The notes: generated by a model not told the origin, from the sequence alone. Counted from the first letter of the stretch, positions 27,686 to 37,856 are shown. The stretch is DNA of 64,000 nt from Paracoccaceae bacterium (GCA_021648025.1 JAKITO010000004.1:104043-168042), one strand, 5' to 3'. Numbers and translations: made by a program.

Positions 27686-27823
27686 TTACTTGAATTTGCC
27701 GGTATAGGCCGGTTCGATCGAAATCGGTTCGACCACGACGAATTCTTCCTCGCGGCTATTGCCGCACGCCGCAACAGTGGCGACAAAGCCAACCAATGCG
27801 AGGAATTGAATGCGTTTTGCCAT
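27686..27823 (-). CDS. Very small lipoprotein, 45 residues
   Basis: Reverse-strand frame MAKRIQFLALVGFVATVAACGN, with a lipobox (VAAC) at residues 17-20, then a short acidic tail EEEFVVVEPISIEPAYTGKFK. It has ATG start, stop TAA and AGGAGAATG-type ribosome site. A hairpin follows the stop. Too short for family assignment; the lipobox and ribosome site make it credible. Confidence 0.65.
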   Translation of the reverse strand: MAKRIQFLALVGFVATVAACGNSREEEFVVVEPISIEPAYTGKFK

Positions 27824-28037
27824 TTCATTCTCCTGTTTGCATGAACAAGGCCAGCGATGGCTTGATGCCCCGCTTGCCCTTGCCTCAAAGTAACAGCCGC
27901 CTTAGTGCGGCCTGGATTAAGCATAGCCTGCAACCCTCTGAAATAATACGTAAGTTTATGCAAGAGGCGGGCCTGTGACTCCAAAGCCTCAAACCTCTTG
28001 GTGCGCCCATGCGACGCCCCAATATATAGTGGTATCA

Positions 28038-28487
28038 TCAAAAATCCTCCCAGATACAGGTGTTGTTTTCGGGGCGGTAAGCCTCGAAATATTGCGTCGC
28101 CTCTGAATTTGCCTTGCCGAATTCGACCATTCGGTCAGAAAGCGAGATGATCACGCGGGCCGGTTTCAGCGCATATTCGGCCAGATACGGGATCGCCAGA
28201 TGCTGGCAAAGATAATCCATATCCGGGGCCGCCAGTTGATAGTCAACGCCACCTTCACCAATCCGGGGCGCGATAAACCGGAACCTGATCCAGTCTTTGC
28301 CTTGGGTGTCATCAATCAGAACTTCGCCCAAGCTTAGCGGTTGGCCAGAGGGGACGGGGATCAATTGTTCGCATTGGCCCGGACCGGCGATCAGCGCAAA
28401 ACCTGCGGCGATCACGGCGGTTGGCAGCAAATTGTCGATTATGTACCACCTTTCACCGGGGGGCTGTTTGTTTTGTACACAGCCCAT
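28038..28487 (-). CDS. DUF6497 family protein
   Basis: 149 residues from ATG 28487. It has a hydrophobic N-terminal segment (LLPTAVIAAGFALIAGPG) that may act as a signal or anchor, then IPVPSGQPLSLGEVLIDD, WIRFRFIAPRIG, DYLCQHLAIPYL and VIISLSDRMVEFG, ending NNTCIWEDF. This pattern is the Roseobacter-specific DUF6497, usually next to pccB, as here. The four cysteines suggest an oxidising compartment. Function unknown. Upstream sequence reaches into the decayed cupin gene. Confidence 0.75.
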   Translation of the reverse strand: MGCVQNKQPPGERWYIIDNLLPTAVIAAGFALIAGPGQCEQLIPVPSGQPLSLGEVLIDDTQGKDWIRFRFIAPRIGEGGVDYQLAAPDMDYLCQHLAIPYLAEYALKPARVIISLSDRMVEFGKANSEATQYFEAYRPENNTCIWEDF

Positions 28488-28520
28488 TTCAGGGTTTCTT
28501 AAGGATTGCCAGGCAGGCGC

Positions 28521-28539
28521 GGCGGGGTGAAACCCCGCC
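28521..28539. repeat. Short GGCGGGGT inverted repeat
   Basis: GGCGGGGT-gaa-ACCCCGCC. The same arms occur twice in the 35.1-kb intergenic region, so this is a small dispersed palindrome. Confidence 0.85.
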
Positions 28540-28545
28540 CTATGG

Positions 28546-28729
28546 TCATGATGCATCCCTGGTGGCGAATTCCGCGGGCGAGGTGATCTCGATCAGTTGC
28601 ATATCATCCAAGTGGCGGACCTCGCGGTGTCTGATACCGGGCGGTTGCAGCACGCAGGCCATCACCAACAAAGGGAGAATCGTCGGCGTGGGGGATGGCG
28701 AAGGACAGGTTTTTGGTGAGTTTTGTCAT
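28546..28729 (-). pseudogene. Cupin-domain gene with an internal deletion
   Basis: The first 26 codons from ATG 28729 read MTKLTKNLSFAIPH and SPFVGDGLR, the usual beginning of a single-domain cupin protein. The following sequence in another frame reads ACVLQPPGIRHREV and LDDMQLIEITSPAEFAT, the usual end. About two thirds of the domain, including the metal-binding histidines of the first cupin motif, is missing, and the frame shifts at the junction. The sequence GGTGATGGCCTGCGTG at the junction fits both GDGLR and GDGCV, so recombination between short direct repeats probably removed the middle. Non-functional. Confidence 0.7.
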
Positions 28730-28813
28730 GGTTTCGTCTCAGTTTTCGATACGCTCGCACGTGGCAATGCCGGAGCCTCCGGCAGGGATATTTGACGACC
28801 AGCGATAAGCAGG

Positions 28814-30346
<1,533 letters not shown>

Positions 30347-30417
30347 GGTGCCATCTCCGAATTTGATCCGGACTAGGTATAGAGGATTCCGCGGCGGAGC
30401 CAAAGCAATAAGTCGAA

Positions 30418-30460
30418 TATTTGCAAACTGCATATGGCAGGATTGTTGCAAATTGCAAAT
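30418..30460. promoter_or_regulatory. Candidate PccR operator upstream of pccB
   Basis: About 75 bases upstream of pccB: ATTTGCAAACTGCA at 30418-30432 and TTGCAAATTGCAAAT at 30446-30460, two TTTGCAA-like sites 28 bases apart. ScfR/PccR regulators of short-chain acyl-CoA metabolism are known to bind TTTGCAA-rich sites at pccB in Rhodobacter. Similar sites precede pccR here. Confidence 0.65.
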
Positions 30461-30629
30461 CGGCTAATTTATTCAACCTTGAGGTAGTTGGCAAGACTGC
30501 ACCCATAACTTGCCATTTTGCGAACGCAATCCAGCCCGAAATTGTCCCCGAGTTGAAAACCCAAGGTACGCACGCCACGCCCGGCCATTTTGGCCTGTCC
30601 ACAGCAGCGTCCGTTTCAAAGGACAAGAC

Positions 30630-32240
30630 ATGCCGTATTCCGTTCTGACTGACGCCCTTGTTTCCCAGTATAGCTGGACGTCGACAGTGGTGACATACAC
30701 CTTTGCCAATGCGGGCGATGAAACCTACAGAAGCACCTTTAGGGGCGGGTCGAACCAGACCAATGGCTGGACCGAGTCGCAAAAGGATGTGGTGCGCGGC
30801 ATTTACGATCATGTCAGCGATTTCACCGACCTGTCGTTCAGCGAAACCGGTAATGCGGACATCGCCGCCATCGAATTTCAGATTGTCCAAGAGGTGCCGG
30901 GCGGCTGGGCCGGGTATGCCGGGTATCCCAGCGAATATTTCGGGTCCAGCGTGGTGATCGGTGATTTGTATCTGCAATCGGGAACCAACGGGCGTGGCAA
31001 TGTCATGGTGCATGAAATTGGCCATGCGCTGGGGTTGGAACATACCCATGGAGGCACCGACGCCTTCCCCAACCTGACCGGGTCTGACGACATGGGCGAC
31101 CATAGCCTGAATAATGAGCTGTTTTCGGCCATGTCGTATAATCAACCCCATGACCCCAGGCATCCGACCCTTGCAATCCATGCCGATCAGATCAATTTCA
31201 TGGCCCTGGATATTGCCGCCTTGCAGCAGATCTATGGCACCTCGGCCCATGCCACGGGGACCAACAATTATGGCCAGACAACCATGTTGCAGGCAATTTG
31301 GGACACTGGCGGTACAGATACGATTGATTTTGGCGATGCCACCCAGGATGCGGTGATCGACCTGCGGGCCGCGACCCTTCAAAGTGAGGTCGGCGGCGGC
31401 GGGTATTTATCGTTTGTTTATGGGTCGTCGCACAATCTGTGGACCCAGGGTGGGTATACCATCGCCAATGGGGTTTCAATCGAAGACGCAACCGGAGGGG
31501 CCGGGGATGATGATATTACCGGCAATGATCTGGCCAATCTTCTGCTTGGGCAGGCCGGCAGAGATGTCATTCATGGCGGTCACGGCGATGATACCCTGAA
31601 TGGCGGATTGGGCGGGGATATTCTGAGGGGTGAATTGGGCGCGGACAGGTTAAATGGCGGTGCTGGCCGGGACAAGCTGTGGGGCGGTCACGGCAATGAC
31701 ATTATCGAAGGTCAGTTGGGTAATGACCTTATCGGCGGCGGATCTGGCCGGGACATTCTGAGAGGCGGGTTTGGTGAGGACACGTTAAGGGGCGGGCGCG
31801 GTCAGGACACTCTGTGGGGCGGGCACGCCAATGACATTCTGGAAGGTCAGTCAGGCAATGACCTGCTGGAAGGCGGCGCTGGCGGGGATATTCTAAGGGG
31901 CGGATCCGGCGCGGACAGGTTAAATGGCGGTAGCGGGGCGGACAGGTTGTCGGGTGATGATGGCAATGACACGCTGAACGGACAGGAAGGCAACGACAAG
32001 CTTTGGGGTGGCGAGGGTGCCGACCGGTTTGTCTTTGCCCAAGGAGGTGACAAGGACAATATCTTTGATTTTCAGGACAATACGGATGAGATCAGGATCA
32101 CCGGCTTTGGCAGCAAATCGGACATTCTGGCCAAGGCCGACAATGTCGGCGGCAATGTGGTGATTGATTTTGGCGATGGTGATCGTCTGACCATCCACAA
32201 CACCACTGTGGCGGCGATTTCGGACGATATCCTGACCTGA
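30630..32240 (+). CDS. Serralysin-like (M10) RTX metalloprotease
   Basis: 536-residue secreted zinc protease. Catalytic domain: zinc motif HEIGHALGLEH at residues 128-138 and the Met-turn SAMSYN at about 165. From about residue 285 come at least ten glycine-rich calcium-binding nonapeptides (GGxGxDxLxGG type) forming a parallel beta-roll, and the end IFDFQDNTDEIRI to AISDDILT resembles a type I secretion signal. No Sec signal peptide. AAAGGA precedes ATG 30630. It lies in tandem with a second related protease, divergent from pccB. No type I exporter genes are in the window. Confidence 0.93.
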   Translation: MPYSVLTDALVSQYSWTSTVVTYTFANAGDETYRSTFRGGSNQTNGWTESQKDVVRGIYDHVSDFTDLSFSETGNADIAAIEFQIVQEVPGGWAGYAGYPSEYFGSSVVIGDLYLQSGTNGRGNVMVHEIGHALGLEHTHGGTDAFPNLTGSDDMGDHSLNNELFSAMSYNQPHDPRHPTLAIHADQINFMALDIAALQQIYGTSAHATGTNNYGQTTMLQAIWDTGGTDTIDFGDATQDAVIDLRAATLQSEVGGGGYLSFVYGSSHNLWTQGGYTIANGVSIEDATGGAGDDDITGNDLANLLLGQAGRDVIHGGHGDDTLNGGLGGDILRGELGADRLNGGAGRDKLWGGHGNDIIEGQLGNDLIGGGSGRDILRGGFGEDTLRGGRGQDTLWGGHANDILEGQSGNDLLEGGAGGDILRGGSGADRLNGGSGADRLSGDDGNDTLNGQEGNDKLWGGEGADRFVFAQGGDKDNIFDFQDNTDEIRITGFGSKSDILAKADNVGGNVVIDFGDGDRLTIHNTTVAAISDDILT

Positions 32241-32358
32241 GACGCAAAAATCAGCCGGGCCTGCGTATCTCTTGGGCGATATCGCGCATCTGCGATAAAC
32301 TGTGTAGGGTAACGCGAGGCCAAGTATTTACGCCCATATCTTGCAGGAGTATCAGGCG

Positions 32359-33699
32359 ATGACCAAAAATGCCGACATTATCGAAGCCATGCAGTTCACC
32401 AGCATTTTCCCGAAAGACGCGATCAACACCACCGGGTCCGGGCGTGAAACCATAACCTGGCAATACGCCGGCACATCCGCGCCGGATGATCTGCCAACCA
32501 GCAGTACCTATACCGGATGGACCGCCTTTGAAGCCGCCGAAAAGGCCGCCTTTGAGGCGGTATTGGCGCATTTCGAGACATTTCTGAATGTGGATTTTGT
32601 CGAAGTCACCGGCAGCGACGATCCTGATCTGAATGTCGGCAATGTGACACTGGCCGGCTCACTTGCCGGGGTTGGCGGGATATCATTTTTCAGCTCTGGC
32701 ACCACCATCTCGTCGCTGGACAGCTATGTGGTTTATGACAACACGCTTGATCTGTCGCTGGATGCCCATACCGACCTGTTGCTGCATGAAATGGGTCACG
32801 CGCTGGGCCTTAAACACCCGTTCAGCAACCCTGGTCTGCCAACGGGCGAAGACAGCAACAAATACACCGTGATGTCCTATACCGACAACCCCGACAATGG
32901 CGAAGTCGGCGATGCCATGATGCTGTACGATCTGCTGGCCTTGCAGGATATATGGGGCGGGGCCGATTATCACGCCGACAACTCGCGCTATACCGGATCA
33001 CGCACCGATACGGTTGATACAGTCTGGGACACTGGCGGCACCGATATATTTGATGCCGGGGCCAAGACCACGGATGTCACGCTTGATCTGGGTCAGGGCA
33101 AGTTTTCGATGTTTGGCACTTACGAAGATGTGGTCATCGCCTATGGCACCAATATCGAAAACGCCAAAGGTGGGTCGGGGGATGATACCATTACCGGCAA
33201 CATTCTTGCCAATGTCCTGAACGGCGGCAAGGGCAATGACACGATTTCGGGCGGTGACAAGGGGGATACGTTAAAAGGCGGGGCTGGCAAGGACACCCTT
33301 AGTGGTGACCAGGGCAGTGATACACTTATCGGTGGCGGTGGCCGCGACACCCTGCAAGGCGGGTCCGGCAAAGACGCGCTTAGGGGGGGCGGGGGCCACG
33401 ATAAACTGAAGGGTGGTGGTGGCAATGACACGCTGAAAGGGCAGGCAGGCAATGACAAGCTGTGGGGCAATGGCGGCGCTGACCGGTTTGTGTTTGGCGA
33501 TGGCGACGGCAAGGACACGATCAAGGATTTTCAGGATAATATTGATGAGATCAGGATCGTGGGGCAAGGCAGCGAAACCAGCATTCTGGCCAGGGCGTCG
33601 GATGTGGGTGGCGACGTGGTGATTGATTTTGGCGGCGGCGACATCCTGACAATTCAAAATACAACCGTGGCCGAAATCACTGATGATATACTGACCTGA
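32359..33699 (+). CDS. Serralysin-like (M10) RTX metalloprotease, second copy
   Basis: 446-residue paralogue of the preceding protease, shorter in the repeat region. Zinc motif HEMGHALGLKH at residues 143-153, Met-turn TVMSYTD, then GGSGDDTITGN and about eight RTX nonapeptides. The C-terminal about 75 residues closely match the first copy (GNDKLWGNGGADRFVF, DFQDNIDEIRI, end ITDDILT), pointing to a shared secretion route. Start ATG 32359, AGGAG upstream. The gap to the first copy is 118 bases, so they may share a transcript. Confidence 0.93.
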   Translation: MTKNADIIEAMQFTSIFPKDAINTTGSGRETITWQYAGTSAPDDLPTSSTYTGWTAFEAAEKAAFEAVLAHFETFLNVDFVEVTGSDDPDLNVGNVTLAGSLAGVGGISFFSSGTTISSLDSYVVYDNTLDLSLDAHTDLLLHEMGHALGLKHPFSNPGLPTGEDSNKYTVMSYTDNPDNGEVGDAMMLYDLLALQDIWGGADYHADNSRYTGSRTDTVDTVWDTGGTDIFDAGAKTTDVTLDLGQGKFSMFGTYEDVVIAYGTNIENAKGGSGDDTITGNILANVLNGGKGNDTISGGDKGDTLKGGAGKDTLSGDQGSDTLIGGGGRDTLQGGSGKDALRGGGGHDKLKGGGGNDTLKGQAGNDKLWGNGGADRFVFGDGDGKDTIKDFQDNIDEIRIVGQGSETSILARASDVGGDVVIDFGGGDILTIQNTTVAEITDDILT

Positions 33700-33765
33700 C
33701 GGCACGGGTCCAAACATTGGCACAGGCGATGGACAAGCAAAGGCATGTGACCTAGACCCGTTAAC

Positions 33766-34983
33766 ATGCAAACATCCCCAAGCCGGCGATTTCTGAACCG
33801 GACCCTGCCTCCTCATGTTATGACCCTGGTCTTGCTATCGGGGCTGTCGGTTCTGGGCATGAACCTGTTTTTGCCGTCGCTGCCCAATATGGCAGTCTAT
33901 TTTGAGACCGATTATGGCACCATGCAGCTTTCGGTGGCTCTGTTTCTGGTGGCCAGCGGTTTGTTGCAAATCCTGTTTGGGCCGATTGCTGACAAGGTTG
34001 GGCGCAGGCCGGTGATCCTTTGGGGCATGTTCCTGTTCCTGCTGGCCACATTGGGCTGCATCTATGCCCCCACGGCCGAGGTTTTTCTGGGGTTCCGCAT
34101 GTGTCAGGCGGTGATAGCCGTCGGCACAGTGCTAAGCCGGGCCGCCGTGCGCGACATGTTTTCCCAGGACAAAGCCGCCAGCATGCTGGGATATGTCACC
34201 ATGGGCACCGCTGTGGTGCCGATGATCGGGCCGGGCATTGGCGGGATGCTGGACGAGCAATTCGGCTGGACCGCAAGTTTCTGGCTGTTGTTTGGCCTTG
34301 GCGTCATGGCATGGGCGCTGACCTGGGCAGATTTTGGCGAAACCGCACAGAAAAGCGGCAAGACGCTGGTGGGCCAGTTTCGCGAATACCCTGAATTGCT
34401 GCGCTCGCCGCGGTTCTGGGGTTATACGCTGGCGGTCAGTTTCGCGTCGGGTGCGTTTTTTGCCTATCTTGGCGGTGCGCCATACGTCGGCACGGTGATC
34501 TACGGCATGGAGGCCGGCGAATTGGGGTTCTATTTCGGGGCACCGGCGCTTGGTTATTTCTTTGGTAACTTCCTGTCGGGGCGGTTTTCCGTGCGGATCG
34601 GCATTAATCGCATGGTTTTGTGGGGCTGCATGATCATCACCGGCGGCCTTGCGGTTTCAATCCTGATCATCTGGTTCGGGGCCGGGTCGCAGAACCTGTT
34701 CTTTGGGTTCATGACCATGGTTGGCCTTGGCAATGGTATGGCGATCCCCAATGCCACCGCCGGTGCCCTGTCGGTCCGCCCGCATCTGGCCGGCACCGCC
34801 GCCGGGTTAAGTGGTGCGATCATGCTGATTGGTGGCGCGGCCCTTAGCGCGTTGGCGGGGGTTCTGCTGACGCCGCAAAATGGCGAGATAACCTTGTTGC
34901 TGATCATGATGCTGTCGTCTGCGGCGGGGATTGTGGCGATGATGGTGGTGGTCTGGCGCGACCGTCAACTGGCACGCGGTTAG
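33766..34983 (+). CDS. MFS multidrug exporter (Bcr/CflA family)
   Basis: 405 residues with twelve predicted helices. Family signs include SVLGMNLFLPSLPNMAVYFETDYGTMQLSVALFLV, the MFS loop FGPIADKVGRRPVIL between helices 2 and 3, and RMCQAVIAVGTVLSRAAVRDMF of helix 4. Bcr/CflA proteins use the proton gradient to expel drugs or sulfonamide-like compounds. The substrate here is unknown. It follows the proteases by 66 bases on the same strand but is functionally unrelated. Confidence 0.9.
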   Translation: MQTSPSRRFLNRTLPPHVMTLVLLSGLSVLGMNLFLPSLPNMAVYFETDYGTMQLSVALFLVASGLLQILFGPIADKVGRRPVILWGMFLFLLATLGCIYAPTAEVFLGFRMCQAVIAVGTVLSRAAVRDMFSQDKAASMLGYVTMGTAVVPMIGPGIGGMLDEQFGWTASFWLLFGLGVMAWALTWADFGETAQKSGKTLVGQFREYPELLRSPRFWGYTLAVSFASGAFFAYLGGAPYVGTVIYGMEAGELGFYFGAPALGYFFGNFLSGRFSVRIGINRMVLWGCMIITGGLAVSILIIWFGAGSQNLFFGFMTMVGLGNGMAIPNATAGALSVRPHLAGTAAGLSGAIMLIGGAALSALAGVLLTPQNGEITLLLIMMLSSAAGIVAMMVVVWRDRQLARG

Positions 34984-35131
34984 CCATGTCTGACATCATG
35001 TCCGGGCTGTAGCTGTGCATTTTGCCCACCGTCCCACCTCAGGGCGGAACACCTGGAAACTACGAAAACAGACCATCAGCCCAGAGTATTATACCGGATC
35101 TCCGGATGATTGACCCGTCAACGATCCGTAG

Positions 35132-35182
35132 GGCGGGGTTCACCCCGCCATCCACCCGGCGAGCGGCGGGGTTAACCCCGCC
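35132..35182. repeat. Two GGCGGGGT palindromes (REP-like)
   Basis: GGCGGGGT-tc-ACCCCGCC at 35132-35149 and GGCGGGGT-ta-ACCCCGCC at 35165-35182, flanked by TAGG/CCTA. Same arms as at 28521. Confidence 0.85.
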
Positions 35183-35187
35183 CTACC

Positions 35188-35211
35188 GATGATGATGATG
35201 ATGATGATGAT
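35188..35211. repeat. (GAT)8 microsatellite
   Basis: Eight perfect GAT triplets directly after the second REP-like palindrome; unstable sequence type. Confidence 0.95.
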
Positions 35212-35247
35212 GGTAACGGGGCAATCTTTGTACATGTCGGTATTGGC

Positions 35248-35295
35248 ACCCCGTTCTGATAACATGTCATATAAGACATGTTATCAGAACGGGGT
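35248..35295. repeat. Perfect 21-bp inverted repeat
   Basis: Arms ACCCCGTTCTGATAACATGTC and its exact complement, separated by ATATAA. It ends 5 bases before the 109-bp element. Could be a strong cruciform, a terminator-like hairpin or an IS end pair. Arm length exceeds what is needed for an operator. Confidence 0.9.
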
Positions 35296-35300
35296 ATTAC

Positions 35301-35409
35301 AGCGTTTCGCGTTTCTTTGGATCAAGGTATCACTTTGCCCGGCGAGGCAGGGTTTGGCAAAACAAACACGTTCGCCAGGCAAAGTGATTCAATTCGACCG
35401 CGAAACGCT
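35301..35409. repeat. 109-bp palindromic element, copy 1
   Basis: Begins AGCGTTTCGCG and ends CGCGAAACGCT, with inner arms CACTTTGCCCGGCGA and TCGCCAGGCAAAGTGA around a variable centre. Near-identical to the copy at 48316. Confidence 0.9.
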
Positions 35410-35516
35410 TTAAGTTGCCGGAAACACAAAATAGTGGCGCGAGGCCAGGAATGCGGCGCAAAATGCACACCCTGCAAGGTGCGGACAGACGATGGTTTTG
35501 ACCTTGCGCACCTGGG

Positions 35517-35554
35517 TTTGCAAATATAACCTTGCAATATCGCAAACCTGCAAA
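35517..35554. promoter_or_regulatory. Candidate PccR autoregulatory sites
   Basis: Immediately upstream of pccR: TTTGCAAA at 35517-35524, TTGCAA at 35532-35537, then CGCAAA and TGCAAA at 35541-35554. The series matches the TTTGCAA-type sites in front of pccB. Confidence 0.6.
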
Positions 35555-35568
35555 CCCGGACGCAAACC

Positions 35569-36969
35569 ATGGCCACCCAGAAACTTTATGCCGGCGCCAA
35601 GCTGCGTGAAATCCGCACCCGTCTGGGGCTGACACAAAAGAATTTTGCCGCCAAGCTGGGGGTGTCCCTGCCCTATCTCAACCAGATGGAAAACAATAAC
35701 CGACCGGTCAGCACCACGGTGGTTCTGGGCTTGGCACAGGAATTTGGCCTCGACGTGACCGAACTGAGCACCGGCGACGCCGAACGCCTGGTCAGCGACA
35801 TGCGCGAAGCCCTGGCCGATCCGGTATTTGCCGATACCACGGCGCCCCTTGCCGACCTGCGCCTGACCGCATCAAATGCCCCCGCCCTGGCACGGGCATT
35901 TCTGGAATTGCACCGGTCCTACCGCCAGACCCATGAGCGCCTTGCCTCACTGGACGAAGCATTGGGGCGCGAAGACGCCAGCCGGGCCAGCCGGTCAAAC
36001 CCCTGGGACGAAGTGCGGGACTTCTTTCATTATTGCGACAATTACATCGACGCGGTGGACCGCGCCGCCGAATTGTTCGCAGGCAACGGGCCAACGGATC
36101 CTGCCAAAGCCGCCGTCGGGTGGTTAGAAAACCAAGGCATCACGGTGGAACACGCGGACCTTTCCCAGTTGCGATTCTATGACGCCGACCAAAAGACCCT
36201 GCGCCTGTCGACCCGCGCCGCCCCGGCAACCCAGACCTTTCAATTGCTGTTGCAGGTGGCCTTGCTGCGTCAGGGCCAACTGTTGGAGGCGACCCTTGAT
36301 CTGGCCCGCTTCCATTCAGACGGCGCCCGCGATATCGCCAAAATCGGCCTTGCCAATTATTTCGCCGGTGCGGCCCTGATGCCCTATACCACGTTTCAAC
36401 AGGCGGCACAGGACAGCCGCCATGATCTGGAACGGCTGGCCAATCAATTTGGTGCCTCGATCGAGCAGGTGGCGCACCGCCTTTCAACCCTGCAACGCAA
36501 AGGTGCCAAAGGCATCCCGTTTTTCTTTGTCAGGGTTGATCAGGCCGGCACCATCACCAAACGCCACAGCGCCACGCGCCTGCAATTTGCCCGCTTTGGC
36601 GGCGCCTGCCCGCTGTGGAATGTGCACCGGGCGTTTGAAACCCCCGGCCAGTTCCTGCGCCAATTGGCCGAAACCCCGGACGGGGTGCGCTATATCTCGC
36701 TGGCGCGGGATGTGACCAAAACCGGCGGTTCATTTGGCGCACCGGTGCGCCGGTATGCCATCGCTTTGGGCTGCGAGGTCCGCCACGCCGGGTCACTGGT
36801 TTACGCCGACAATATGGATGTGAACAACGCCAATGCATTCGAACCGATTGGCATTTCCTGCCGCATATGCGAACGCAAATCCTGCCACCAACGCTCGGTT
36901 CCGCCACTGGAACGACGTCTGAATGTCAACGTCAACGAACGCGGCGTGTTACCGTACCAGGTTAGTTGA
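35569..36969 (+). CDS. pccR: Short-chain fatty acyl-CoA regulator (ScfR/PccR family)
   Basis: 466-residue transcription factor. N-terminal XRE helix-turn-helix (LREIRTRLGLTQKNFAAKLGVSLPYLNQMENNNRPV), a middle IrrE/DUF955-like region and a C-terminal acyl-CoA sensing domain with SCRICERKSCHQRSVPPLERRL, the conserved cysteine cluster of ScfR proteins. PccR activates pccB and senses propionyl-CoA in Rhodobacter. Start ATG 35569 is close to the TTTGCAA-type sites. In relatives it is next to pccB; here two proteases, an MFS gene and repeats lie between. Confidence 0.92.
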   Translation: MATQKLYAGAKLREIRTRLGLTQKNFAAKLGVSLPYLNQMENNNRPVSTTVVLGLAQEFGLDVTELSTGDAERLVSDMREALADPVFADTTAPLADLRLTASNAPALARAFLELHRSYRQTHERLASLDEALGREDASRASRSNPWDEVRDFFHYCDNYIDAVDRAAELFAGNGPTDPAKAAVGWLENQGITVEHADLSQLRFYDADQKTLRLSTRAAPATQTFQLLLQVALLRQGQLLEATLDLARFHSDGARDIAKIGLANYFAGAALMPYTTFQQAAQDSRHDLERLANQFGASIEQVAHRLSTLQRKGAKGIPFFFVRVDQAGTITKRHSATRLQFARFGGACPLWNVHRAFETPGQFLRQLAETPDGVRYISLARDVTKTGGSFGAPVRRYAIALGCEVRHAGSLVYADNMDVNNANAFEPIGISCRICERKSCHQRSVPPLERRLNVNVNERGVLPYQVS

Positions 36970-36977
36970 CGACGAAT

Positions 36978-37217
36978 TCAGGCCTTTGACAGAATAGCCC
37001 AGATCTGATCCTTGAGCTGCGCGCGTTTCTTGCGCAATTCGCCTTCGGCTGCATCGGCCATCGGCTCTAAATTGGTCTCACTGCGATGCACCGCCCGGTT
37101 AATCTCGTGATACTCATCCGCCAGCCGGGCAAAATGCGCGTCTGTGGTTTTCAGTTCATGCATGGCCTCGACCTTATCGGGGAATTCCTCGGCCAGTTCG
37201 TGCGGTGTGTGGGACAT
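36978..37217 (-). CDS. YdcH/DUF465 family protein
   Basis: 79-residue acidic, helical protein: HELAEEFPDKVEAMHELKTTDAHFARLADEYHEINRAVHRSETN and DAAEGELRKKRAQLKDQIWAIL. This is the DUF465/YdcH coiled-coil family, of unknown function. Start ATG 37217, with AAGGAG-like site. Convergent with pccR (8-base gap). Confidence 0.9.
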   Translation of the reverse strand: MSHTPHELAEEFPDKVEAMHELKTTDAHFARLADEYHEINRAVHRSETNLEPMADAAEGELRKKRAQLKDQIWAILSKA

Positions 37218-37735
37218 GTGTTCGCTCCTTGTCAGTGTCGTCCGCAAGGGTACAACGCCGGGTCGCGGCCAACTTTGACAAGGATCAACTTTGCCGGGAA
37301 CAAGCCGCTACCGGTACTCTGGCCGCCACCGCTATCTGTTCATCGTAACCCGCCGACAACTGACGCCAGATTAATCCAACTGGGTCTGACATCAGCGCTT
37401 GTGGGTCCATAATATGGCCATTTTATAGGAGAGTGTTCTTGGCCCATCGTAACCACTTTGGGGAATTATCGCTGCTTTTGCGCAAAACGAAGGCAGAACG
37501 AATGCAGCACGCGTAAGGCGCGGGTTCCCGGCACACGTCTGGCGGCGAAGCGGTTTTGTGGCCTGTGCTTGATTCGCCGCCACAACGGAGTCACCGTACA
37601 AATGAGGAATCATAGGGCTTACCGCACCTGACCCGGAACCTGAGGGTTTGTCCCGAATTCAGGTAATTGTGGAATCCATACGGGACCCGAAATTATCAGC
37701 GGGGTCTCAAGCACCTGCTAAGCCGTTGAAAAGAA
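37218..37735. other. 520-base region without a gene
   Basis: Between DUF465 and tRNA-His. A 73-codon minus frame (37392-37613) lacks any signature and I do not call it. Possible upstream sequence of DUF465. Nothing else seen. Confidence 0.45.
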
Positions 37736-37812
37736 TGGTACCACCTGCTGGAATTGAACCAGCGACCTCCTGATCCACAATCAGGCGCTCTAACCAACTG
37801 AGCTAAGGCGGC
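37736..37812 (-). tRNA. tRNA-His (anticodon GTG)
   Basis: Reverse-strand sequence folds as a complete tRNA of 77 bases with encoded CCA. Anticodon arm CCTGATTGTGGATCAGG, T loop GGTTCAATTCC, D arm AGCTCAGTTGGTTAGAGC. The acceptor stem is GCCGCCT / AGGTGGT with two G-U pairs. The discriminator base is A and the base before position 1 is T, not G, as known for Alphaproteobacteria. Confidence 0.97.
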
Positions 37813-37856
37813 ACTGATTAGCGATTTAGCCAACGCGCGCCCCAAATGCAAGAGGC

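Larger units (their letters stand above)
34984..35568. other. Repeat-rich intergenic region
   Basis: 585 bases between the MFS gene and pccR without a gene. It contains two GGCGGGGT palindromes, a (GAT)8 microsatellite, a perfect 21-bp inverted repeat, a 109-bp palindromic element and the pccR operator region, each listed separately. Confidence 0.8.

Noticed and set aside
37392..37613. 73-codon minus frame next to tRNA-His
   Set aside because: No signature, start site or conserved pattern.
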